A stretch of DNA of 7,607 nucleotides from Candidatus Zixiibacteriota bacterium. Lineage in GTDB: Bacteria > Zixibacteria > MSB-5A5 > GN15 > FEB-12. The stretch is taken from NCBI GenBank assembly GCA_030619345.1, contig JAUXBO010000113.1, positions 1-7,607 of the forward strand, in the 5' to 3' direction. A program made the translations under genes and the position numbers. Shown piece after piece: positions 1 to 4,906 of this stretch (position 1 is its first letter; every line of letters starts with the position of its first letter). The notes beneath the pieces were generated by a model. The model was not told the DNA's origin, did no database searches, and saw only the letters and a program-made list of their open reading frames with translations.

Positions 1-861
1 GTGCGAGAGTCGGTCGAGTTCTTTGCGTGCGACCTGCTCGGCTGCCTCTGGCATGGCGGCCTCTTCAATTTTTTCTTCAAATTCATCCAGGTCCGTCGAT
101 TCGTCCGTGTGCCCAAGTTCTTTCTTAATCGCTTTCATCTGTTCGCGGAGAATATAATCGCGCTGGGATTTCCCGAGTTCCGAAGCTGCCTTCTCTTGTA
201 TCATTTGAGAAAGCTCAAGAACTTCAATCTCTTTATTGAGAAGGCGATAGAGGCTTTGCATCCGACGCATCACATTGAGTTCCTGAAGGACTTCCTGTTT
301 CTGGTCGGTTGCGATATTAAGGTTCGAGGCTACAAAATCGACCAGTTTGGAACCGGTATCCTGATTGATAGCTGAGATGTGGAATTCTTCGGTCAGGTAA
401 GGTGCTAGCTCTGATAATTTTTCCGCGCTCTCCATAAGGTTGCGCTGCAGCGCTTCCTGTTTGACCGAGCCAGTCTCGACTTCCTCAACCTCTTCAACTT
501 CGGCCGAGAGAAAGGGCGTTTCGGTTACAAATTTTTTGATGCGAATGCGTGACAGTCCTTGAATCAGAAAACGCACCGAGCCATCGGGGAAGCGAAGCAT
601 CTTGAGGATATTACCCGAGGTCCCAATTTCATACAGATCGTCAGCTCCGGGATTTTCCTGTTCCGGATCTTTTTGCAGAAACAGGCCAATCCGCGACCCT
701 CGCATCAGGGCGTCATCAACCAGCCTGGTCTGGTCCGCCTTCTGAATCATCAACGGCACCACCAGATATGGAAACACAATCGTGCCTTTGAGCGGCAGAA
801 TCGATAAGACCTGCTCCGATCTGATTTCCTTTTCGGCTATTTCGTCTTTTGTATCTATCAC
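1..861 (-). CDS. lon: ATP-dependent protease Lon, N-terminal part (3' end outside window)
   Basis: Lon is a cytosolic ATP-driven serine protease that degrades misfolded and short-lived regulatory proteins. The 287 residues present cover the N-terminal substrate-recognition domain (about residues 18-210, beginning VLSILPLKGTIVFPYLVVPL) and the start of the helical/coiled-coil linker, including the very conserved QRDYILREQMKAIKKELG at 233-250. The AAA+ Walker motifs and the Ser-Lys catalytic domain lie beyond the left edge, so catalytic integrity cannot be judged. The reading frame is open without breaks to base 1. I chose GTG at 859-861 because GGAG lies five bases upstream; another in-frame GTG at 883-885 would add eight residues but has no such site nearby. 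The linker is acidic around residues 253-268, which is common in the family. The gene lies 103 bases downstream of the ychF-family gene on the same strand and may have its own promoter in that gap. Family assignment is near certain. Confidence 0.97.
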   Translation of the reverse strand, partial: MIDTKDEIAEKEIRSEQVLSILPLKGTIVFPYLVVPLMIQKADQTRLVDDALMRGSRIGLFLQKDPEQENPGADDLYEIGTSGNILKMLRFPDGSVRFLIQGLSRIRIKKFVTETPFLSAEVEEVEEVETGSVKQEALQRNLMESAEKLSELAPYLTEEFHISAINQDTGSKLVDFVASNLNIATDQKQEVLQELNVMRRMQSLYRLLNKEIEVLELSQMIQEKAASELGKSQRDYILREQMKAIKKELGHTDESTDLDEFEEKIEEAAMPEAAEQVARKELDRLSH

Positions 862-866
862 TATTG

Positions 867-870
867 CTCC
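867..870 (-). promoter_or_regulatory. Ribosome binding site of lon
   Basis: On the minus strand GGAG sits five bases before the GTG at 861. It decides between two possible GTG starts for lon. Confidence 0.6.
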
Positions 871-931
871 GTTACGACTATTCACTGTCAGTTTCTACCA
901 TCTCTATAATATCGGCAGAATTGACATAATT

Positions 932-954
932 AACAGCATTTGAGCTGTTTTTTT
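932..954 (+). terminator. Hairpin with T-run between ychF-family gene and lon (terminator-shaped on plus strand)
   Basis: Arms AACAGC (932-937) and GCTGTT (944-949) flank a six-base loop, and the plus strand continues in an uninterrupted T-run to 954, the shape of an intrinsic terminator. No plus-strand gene lies upstream, so it would stop only antisense transcription coming from lon. On the minus strand, which carries the ychF-family gene ending at 965, the hairpin starts about 15 bases after the stop codon but is followed only by a mixed A/T tract, so it would be a weak terminator for that gene. Function is uncertain. Confidence 0.3.
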
Positions 955-964
955 CGCATTCCGC

Positions 965-2017
965 TCACACGTTAAAGCGAAACAGGATCACATCCCCGTC
1001 ACACACTCTGTATTCTTTCCCCTCCAGCCGTGATTTCCCGGCGGCTTTCAGGGCAGCGGGAGTTTTGTGCTCCATGTAGTCATCGAATGCGGTCACCTCG
1101 GCCCGAATGAATCCCCGCTCAATATCACTGTGAATCACACCGGCGGCTTTCTGAGCGACCGTTCCCCGGCGAATTGTCCAGGCACGAACTTCCGGATCAC
1201 CCGCCGTCAGATACGAGATCAGCCCGAGCAATGCATATGATTTCTGAACTACTCGTTCTACAGCCGGAGACTTGATCCCCAACTCCGTCATAAACATCTC
1301 GCGTTCTTCATCATCCAGTGCGACTAGTTCCGCTTCCATTTTTCCGCACAGAGCGACCAGTTCACATTTTTCCGGTTTGACATGAGAGGCATACTTCTGT
1401 TCAATCTCTGCCGCAGATGCGATGTCATCTTCCGAAAGATTGAGAACTATCAACAGCGGCTTTTGAGTCAGAAAAGTATAGCCGCGAAGAGATTTCTCTT
1501 GTGATTCATCCAGATCAAGATCGATCAGAAGTTTCTCTGCTTCCAGCTGTGCGTAGCATTTTTTCAGTAGCTCAAGATCAGCAACCTCAGACTTATCTCC
1601 GGTCACTTTGATCTTCTTCTGTTTTTTATTGATGTTATTCTCAAGCACCGTCATGTCGGCCAGAATCATCTCATCAATCAGCACCTGTATGTCACCGGAG
1701 GGGTCCGAATCGGCGGAGAAAGCATCAATCACCATCATGAGCGCTTCCATAAACCGGATTTCCGGATTCAGTTCAAATTTGTCGGTCGCTTTCCCTTTGC
1801 CGGTAAAACCGGGCGCGTCCAGAAAATCGATTTCAGCGTAAGTAACCTTTTTCGGTTTGACGATTTCGGCCAGTTGGTCGACCCGGTCATCGGGGACTTT
1901 GATAATGGCCCGGTGTACGGCCTGCGAGAAGTCACCGACGGCTTCCTGCTGACCCGAGGCGGCGTTGAAAACGGTCGTCTTGCCGCTTTGCGGTTTTCCA
2001 ATAATTCCAAGTTTCAT
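965..2017 (-). CDS. ychF: YchF/OLA1-family P-loop nucleotide-binding protein, divergent variant
   Basis: YchF proteins are Obg-related, ribosome-associated cytosolic NTPases that usually prefer ATP. This 350-residue protein (typical length about 363) has a P-loop GKPQSGKT at 7-14, a G3-like DAPG at 67-70, a helical insert at about 120-165, and an NxxE motif (N193-L-S-E196) in place of the GTPase NKxD, the feature linked to ATP use in this family. The C-terminal TGS domain at about 264-350 is very typical, with EVRAWTIRRGT, AAGVIHSDIERGFIRAEV and DGDVILFRFNV. Unusual points: the P-loop is PQSGKTT rather than the usual PNVGKST, and the region after G3 lacks the GEGLGN-type sequence of standard YchF, reading KGKATDKFELNPEIRF instead. 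It may therefore be a distinct paralogous clade. The start is fixed by the P-loop, although no good Shine-Dalgarno sequence precedes it. Assignment to the family is firm; functional equivalence with E. coli YchF is not. Confidence 0.93.
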   Translation of the reverse strand: MKLGIIGKPQSGKTTVFNAASGQQEAVGDFSQAVHRAIIKVPDDRVDQLAEIVKPKKVTYAEIDFLDAPGFTGKGKATDKFELNPEIRFMEALMMVIDAFSADSDPSGDIQVLIDEMILADMTVLENNINKKQKKIKVTGDKSEVADLELLKKCYAQLEAEKLLIDLDLDESQEKSLRGYTFLTQKPLLIVLNLSEDDIASAAEIEQKYASHVKPEKCELVALCGKMEAELVALDDEEREMFMTELGIKSPAVERVVQKSYALLGLISYLTAGDPEVRAWTIRRGTVAQKAAGVIHSDIERGFIRAEVTAFDDYMEHKTPAALKAAGKSRLEGKEYRVCDGDVILFRFNV

Positions 2018-2080
2018 AGGGAGCTAAAGGTAAGGGGTAGTCGATTGCTACGCAAGGATTAAGGGGTGAGAATCAGGATC

Positions 2081-2116
2081 AGTAGGGCAGGTCTGTCTTC
2101 AGTCTTCAGACCTGCC
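2081..2116 (+). repeat. Hairpin repeat, AGTAGGKC family, copy 1
   Basis: AGTAGGGC starts the copy. Ten-base perfect arms GGCAGGTCTG (2086-2095) and CAGACCTGCC (2107-2116) enclose an 11-base loop. It shares the leading AGTAGGGC with copies 2 and 3 but has a different stem and a longer loop, and it is followed by a T-rich stretch on the plus strand. It lies in the nfo-ychF gap, upstream of the ychF-family start. Confidence 0.7.
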
Positions 2117-2147
2117 TTTATTCTTATAGTAAGTATTCGCCGGGTGG

Positions 2148-2171
2148 CCGGGTCAAACTTGTTTGGCCCGG
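2148..2171 (+). repeat. GC-rich hairpin in nfo-ychF gap
   Basis: Arms CCGGGTCAAA (2148-2157) and TTTGGCCCGG (2162-2171) pair over ten positions, one of them T-G, around a four-base loop. It does not carry the AGTAGGKC lead and is probably a different repeat type. No coding sequence overlaps it. A role in RNA processing or transcription ending is possible but not shown. Confidence 0.55.
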
Positions 2172-2182
2172 ATTCCAAGTTA

Positions 2183-2216
2183 AGTAGGGCAGAACCCTTT
2201 AGTGGTTCTGCCAATT
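2183..2216 (+). repeat. Hairpin repeat, AGTAGGKC family, copy 2
   Basis: AGTAGGGC leads into arms GGCAGAACC (2188-2196) and GGTTCTGCC (2204-2212), a perfect nine-base stem with loop CTTTAGT, then AATT. The inverted copy 3 has nearly the same loop but covarying stem bases. Confidence 0.8.
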
Positions 2217-2218
2217 GT

Positions 2219-2252
2219 ATTCGGCGGAACTGCTAAAGAGTTCCGCCCTACT
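2219..2252 (-). repeat. Hairpin repeat, AGTAGGKC family, copy 3 (inverted, faces copy 2)
   Basis: Read on the minus strand: AGTAGGGC, stem GGCGGAACT with AGTTCCGCC, loop CTTTAGC. Compared with copy 2, two stem pairs are changed on both sides (A-T to G-C, and C-G to T-A), so pairing is preserved. The copy begins nine bases past the nfo stop codon. Confidence 0.8.
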
Positions 2253-2260
2253 CGACTAAC

Positions 2261-3109
2261 CTACTTCTTGACCAACGAGCGCAGCACTTTCAGATTTTCG
2301 ATGTCTTCCAGCAGTTCTTCTTCCTTGGGTGTCTCGAGGATCAGAGGGACTTTCTTAAGGCGTTTGTCGTTGACAATGTTGCGGAATGCATCGATACCAA
2401 TAAACCCCTTGCCGATATGTTCGTGGCGATCTTTCCGGGAGCCAAACTCCCGTTTGCTGTCATTCATATGAATTATGCGAAGACGGTCAAATCCGATAAT
2501 ATCATCGAACATTTTCATAGTTACTTTGTAATCTTTGGGATCGGAGATCGGATAGCCCGCCGCAAAAACATGACAGGTATCCAGACAGACGCCCAAATAT
2601 TCGTCCGCCTCTACCCTGTCAATGATATACGCCAATTGCTCAAACGTATAACCGAGATTGCTTCCCTGCCCGGCCGTCGTCTCCAGCAGCAGCGTCACAT
2701 GGTTCTCTTTCAGTTCCGTCAGGAGCTTGCTGACATTGGCCGCTATTCTATCAAGCCCCGCCTCTTCACCACTGCCAACATGGGAACCGGGATGCATAAC
2801 CAGGTTAGGAATCTTCAAAAGTTCACAACGCTCCATCTCTTCCTTGAGGGCATTGTATGATTTTTCATTGAGAGCCGGATCGGGCGAGGCGATATTTATC
2901 AGGTAAGCGGTATGCGAAGTTGATACCGTGACCCCGGTCTCTTCAATTGCGGCAAAGTACTTGTCCAATTCAGAGGCGCTAAGCGCCTTGGCACGCCATT
3001 GTGAGTTGGATTTATTGAACATCTGGATCGTGTCGCAGGTCGCTTTTTTGCCACGTTCGGGAGCGTTATAAACACCGCCGGCAATTGATTCATGAGCGCC
3101 AAAGATCAT
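2261..3109 (-). CDS. nfo: Endonuclease IV (deoxyribonuclease IV, AP endonuclease family 2)
   Basis: Endonuclease IV cuts DNA 5' to abasic sites and removes blocked 3' ends during base excision repair, using three zinc ions. The 282-residue protein is full length for the family and opens with FGAHESIAGG, matching the E. coli IGAHVSAAGG start. All nine expected metal ligands appear in order: H66, H106 (in MHPGSH), E143 (in LLETTAGQGSNLG), D177 and H180 (in CLDTCHVFAAGY), H214 (in HMNDSK), D227 and H229 (in DRHEHIGKG), and E259 (in ILETP). The three signature blocks of the family are thus intact and the enzyme should be active. The start ATG has a modest GGGA seven bases upstream; no earlier start fits the family. 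It is followed 243 bases later by the ychF-family gene on the same strand, with hairpin repeats between, so shared transcription is possible but not shown. Confidence 0.97.
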   Translation of the reverse strand: MIFGAHESIAGGVYNAPERGKKATCDTIQMFNKSNSQWRAKALSASELDKYFAAIEETGVTVSTSHTAYLINIASPDPALNEKSYNALKEEMERCELLKIPNLVMHPGSHVGSGEEAGLDRIAANVSKLLTELKENHVTLLLETTAGQGSNLGYTFEQLAYIIDRVEADEYLGVCLDTCHVFAAGYPISDPKDYKVTMKMFDDIIGFDRLRIIHMNDSKREFGSRKDRHEHIGKGFIGIDAFRNIVNDKRLKKVPLILETPKEEELLEDIENLKVLRSLVKK

Positions 3110-3220
3110 ATTATTCCCTATCCGATTACTACTGTTGTTGTTAGCCTGTAAGTTAGGTGGTCATACCCCCAAGAACAACGGCAAACCATCCGAAGTTCGC
3201 GCTTTCTTAGCAAAATTGGT

Positions 3221-3252
3221 AGTAGGTCGAGACCTTTATGGTCCCGACAATT
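3221..3252 (+). repeat. Hairpin repeat, AGTAGGKC family, copy 4
   Basis: AGTAGG leads into arms GTCGAGACC (3226-3234) and GGTCCCGAC (3240-3248) with one A-C mismatch and loop TTTAT, followed by AATT. It belongs to the GTCGARACC sub-type also seen in copies 5 and 6. Confidence 0.75.
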
Positions 3253-3256
3253 CTTA

Positions 3257-3274
3257 CCTGCCCTGAGAAGCAGG
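3257..3274 (+). repeat. Short hairpin between copies 4 and 5
   Basis: Arms CCTGC (3257-3261) and GCAGG (3270-3274) around an eight-base loop; it abuts copy 5. It may be a decayed copy or the spacer of a composite element. Confidence 0.35.
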
Positions 3275-3308
3275 AGTAGGTCGAAATCCCCTTGCGGGTT
3301 TCGACAAT
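3275..3308 (+). repeat. Hairpin repeat, AGTAGGKC family, copy 5
   Basis: AGTAGG leads into GTCGAAA plus CCC (3280-3290, with one unpaired T), loop CTTGC, and GGGTTTCGAC (3296-3305), then AAT. It lies 23 bases after copy 4 in the same orientation, in the divergent gap between nfo and the DUF433-type gene. Confidence 0.75.
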
Positions 3309-3326
3309 AAATAGGATTCCCCATTT

Positions 3327-3349
3327 TCACTGACAGCCTCTGTCAGTGA
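3327..3349. promoter_or_regulatory. Perfect 9+9 inverted repeat upstream of the DUF433-type gene
   Basis: Arms TCACTGACA (3327-3335) and TGTCAGTGA (3341-3349) are exact inverted repeats separated by five bases, ending 36 bases before the ATG at 3386. A dyad in this position could be an operator for a DNA-binding regulator, possibly the downstream protein itself, or simply another hairpin repeat. No convincing -10/-35 pair with normal spacing could be placed around it. Confidence 0.45.
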
Positions 3350-3385
3350 CCCTCAATACATTGGGAGTGAAAGGAGAACAGAATT

Positions 3386-3832
3386 ATGGTACTGGATAAA
3401 GAAAGATCGATTCTCTTAGGTGACAGCAGCGTCACGATCATCAATGTCCTTGAACTGCTGTCGAAAGGCAGTTCCTATGACGCAATTATCAAGGCGAACC
3501 CGGAGTTAACCTACGCCGATATTATGGCCGCCACCGGACACGCAGCCCGGCTGATAAGCGAGCATTTGATTGTTGAAAACGAGGTGCGGGTGGGAGCACA
3601 GATCAAACTGGTAGTGGCCAATCGCAAGCTGATTGATCTGGAAAAAGTCCGCAAAGAGCATCCCCGAGCCTATGAACCCTGGGCCGATGACGAACAGAAC
3701 AGATTGGTGAGCATGTTCAAAGCGAGAGAAAGCAGAGGGAGTATTTCAAAAGCACTGGGCCGGAACGTGGGGGCTATTGAAGCAAGGTTAGTGAAACTGG
3801 GGTTGATGGAGAGAAAGACGAAGTCAGGTTGA
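3386..3832 (+). CDS. DUF433-type protein with C-terminal SANT/Myb-like helix-turn-helix segment
   Basis: This 148-residue protein has two parts. Residues about 9-57 (ILLGDSSVTIINVLELLSKG, then a YDAIIKANPELTYADI-type block) resemble the DUF433 winged-helix-like domain, often found in antitoxin-like and small regulatory proteins. Residues about 98-140 (PWADDEQNRLVSMFKA, then SISKALGRNVGAIEARL and KLGL) match the small tri-helical SANT/Myb-like module with its conserved tryptophan (W99) and GAIxxRLxKLGL ending, which is usually taken as nucleic-acid binding. There is no signal peptide or membrane segment, so it should be cytosolic. The start is well supported by AAGGAG at 3371-3376, nine bases upstream. 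It stands alone, divergent from nfo, with a perfect dyad just upstream; no toxin-like partner gene is adjacent. A DNA-binding role is inference from domain type; the target is unknown. Confidence 0.85.
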   Translation: MVLDKERSILLGDSSVTIINVLELLSKGSSYDAIIKANPELTYADIMAATGHAARLISEHLIVENEVRVGAQIKLVVANRKLIDLEKVRKEHPRAYEPWADDEQNRLVSMFKARESRGSISKALGRNVGAIEARLVKLGLMERKTKSG

Positions 3833-3865
3833 TTTCTCCGTTCGACGCCGCTTTCGGGTACAAGT

Positions 3866-3931
3866 CATGCTGAGCCTGTCGAAGCATGTTCTTTCGTTCC
3901 GAAGAAACCACCCTTCGACAAGCTCAGGGTG
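3866..3931. repeat. Inverted pair of hairpin repeats with core TCGACARGCTC
   Basis: The first unit (3866-3888, read on minus) has arms CATGCT/AGCATG and the second (3909-3931, plus) has CACCCT/AGGGTG, both around an 11-base core TCGACARGCTC and followed by AC in their own orientation. Two stem pairs differ between units with pairing kept. Together they form a larger inverted repeat, 3870-3884 against 3913-3927, with one mismatch in 15. From memory, such TTCGACARGCTCAG repeats recur in many bacterial genomes. They lie 33 bases after the DUF433-type stop codon and could form its 3' mRNA end. Confidence 0.75.
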
Positions 3932-3954
3932 ACTTAGATTTGTGTGGAGAGTGG

Positions 3955-3972
3955 CTCACCACTTGTGGTGGG
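3955..3972 (+). repeat. Hairpin, CYCACCN type, copy 1
   Basis: Arms CTCACCA (3955-3961) and TGGTGGG (3966-3972) pair over seven positions with one T-G, loop CTTG. A G/T-rich tail follows on the plus strand, so it might help end the DUF433-type transcript. It resembles the hairpin at 4008-4024. Confidence 0.45.
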
Positions 3973-4007
3973 GTTTGGTTTGAAAGATTCCGTCAGAGAA
4001 GTATAAA

Positions 4008-4024
4008 CCCACCTGTTAGGTGGG
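4008..4024 (-). terminator. Hairpin, CYCACCN type, copy 2; possible terminator of the Rid-family gene
   Basis: Arms CCCACCT (4008-4014) and AGGTGGG (4018-4024) form a perfect seven-base stem. Read on the minus strand it is followed by TTTATACTT and lies 35 bases after the Rid-family stop codon, so it could end that operon's transcript. The T-tract is imperfect. Between it and the gene, 4039-4049 contains TTCGACAATT, a likely relic of the AGTAGGKC-family right end. Confidence 0.4.
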
Positions 4025-4059
4025 GTACAAAGATTTCCCTTCGACAATTGTCTATTTAT

Positions 4060-4449
4060 TTACAAAGAGATCACTGCTTCGACTTCAATCTCAACCAGCC
4101 AATCATCGCGGACAAGGCCGGACACTACGAGCATCGTTGCGGCCGGTTTGATATCACGGAAAAACTCCCCGTGCGCCCGTCCGACCTCCTCCCACTTCGA
4201 GACATCGGTCAGATACATACGGGTGCGGACAACATCGCCAAGCGACCCGCCCGCATCTTCAATGGCTTTCTTGATGATTTCAAGACAGCGAATCACCTGA
4301 CCGTATGCATCCCCCGGCGCGGCCGTGGAACCATCTTCGGCAATTGGTCCGGTCCCGGAGACGATAATGCGATTGTCGATTCGGACCGCGCGTGAAAAAC
4401 CGATCTGGTTTTCGTATGGCGACCCGGACGAGATTAGTTTTTTATTCAT
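4060..4449 (-). CDS. Rid-family (YjgF/YER057c/UK114) protein lacking the catalytic arginine
   Basis: Rid proteins are small cytosolic trimers; classical RidA hydrolyses reactive enamine/imine intermediates released by PLP enzymes. This 129-residue protein has the family's layout: an N-terminal IDNRIIVSGTGPIAEDG strand region (25-40), a central helix with CLEIIKKAIEDAGGSLGDVVR (55-75), MYLTD (78-82), and a C-terminal VEIEVEAV (119-126). In RidA the catalytic arginine lies in a PAR motif before the last strand; here the motif is PAATM (102-106), so arginine is replaced by alanine at 104. Subfamilies known to lack this arginine lack enamine deaminase activity, so its reaction is unknown. It starts 14 bases after the small membrane protein ends and is the last gene of a probable three-gene run starting with an aldehyde dehydrogenase. 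No strong ribosome site precedes the ATG, consistent with translation coupled to the gene before it. Confidence 0.92.
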   Translation of the reverse strand: MNKKLISSGSPYENQIGFSRAVRIDNRIIVSGTGPIAEDGSTAAPGDAYGQVIRCLEIIKKAIEDAGGSLGDVVRTRMYLTDVSKWEEVGRAHGEFFRDIKPAATMLVVSGLVRDDWLVEIEVEAVISL

Positions 4450-4463
4450 CGCACTATTGTCCG

Positions 4464-4856
4464 CTATGTTCCAGGTGGCGGCGGCGGCGCGATGTTGCGC
4501 TTGCCCTCCAGAATCGCGATAGACTCATCGTTCGGAAGAACCCAGATGCCATAAATGCCAACGGCTGTCCCGAACGGAAGGTTTATCAAGTTCAAAAAGC
4601 TGAGAATCAGTACCAGAATTCGTGACCAGTGGTATCTCTTCAGGAGACCATAGCCGCCGAGCAATCCCGGCAGTGAGAGAATAGCTATGAACATCGCAAT
4701 CGCCAGCCCCAATCCACCCAGGAAGGCAAGAGATCCGGCATCCTCACTGGCCATGCCGACACCGGCCAAACTGACAAAGGTCACCAGCGCCCCGAACAGT
4801 CCCATGACTCCGAGCACGATGTAGAGTATTCCCAAAATCTGAATATGTTTTTCCAT
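4464..4856 (-). CDS. Small multi-pass inner-membrane protein of unknown function
   Basis: I recognise no named family. The 130-residue protein is strongly hydrophobic with about three to four membrane segments: roughly 7-32, 42-72 (possibly interrupted at the LPGLLGG turn at 62-68), and 78-107 (one long or two short helices). Short charged loops (LKRYHW at 72-77, NDES at 109-112) separate them, and the C-terminus is a hydrophilic tail ending in a run of five prolines (124-128). There is no cleavable signal peptide. The motif PGLLGGYGLLKR followed by WSRILVLILSFLN looks like a recurring pattern of small membrane proteins in diverse bacteria. The start is very well supported by AGGAGG at 4862-4867, five bases upstream. 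It lies 45 bases after the aldehyde dehydrogenase, with a hairpin repeat between, and 14 bases before the Rid-family gene. A function in that operon cannot be deduced. Confidence 0.85.
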   Translation of the reverse strand: MEKHIQILGILYIVLGVMGLFGALVTFVSLAGVGMASEDAGSLAFLGGLGLAIAMFIAILSLPGLLGGYGLLKRYHWSRILVLILSFLNLINLPFGTAVGIYGIWVLPNDESIAILEGKRNIAPPPPPGT

Positions 4857-4874
4857 GCGCTCCTCCTGTAAGCT

Positions 4875-4906
4875 AATTGTCGAAACCGCAGGGGTTTCGA
4901 CCTACT
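4875..4906 (-). repeat. Hairpin repeat, AGTAGGKC family, copy 6, overlapping the aldehyde dehydrogenase stop codon
   Basis: Read on minus: AGTAGG, arms GTCGAAACC and GGTTTCGAC (4893-4901 and 4879-4887, perfect nine-base stem), loop CCTGC, then AATT. The TAG inside AGTAGG is the stop codon of the aldehyde dehydrogenase gene. The hairpin sits between two genes of a probable operon, so it may affect relative expression or mRNA stability. Confidence 0.8.

Noticed and set aside
1..807. Plus-strand open frames across the left end (1-375 and 559-807)
   Set aside because: They lie opposite lon, whose minus-strand translation is a clear match; the plus-strand products show no protein family pattern.
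2018..2260. Intrinsic terminators for nfo
   Set aside because: The hairpins lack a T-run on the minus strand, and the family also occurs between genes of other orientations, so I list them as repeats.
2081..3308. Possible CRISPR array from recurring short repeats
   Set aside because: Copies differ in orientation, spacing and stem sequence, there are no uniform spacers, and no cas gene is present.
3118..3330. Open frame of 70 codons on the minus strand upstream of nfo
   Set aside because: It runs through hairpin repeat copies 4 and 5, has no ribosome site and no recognisable protein features.
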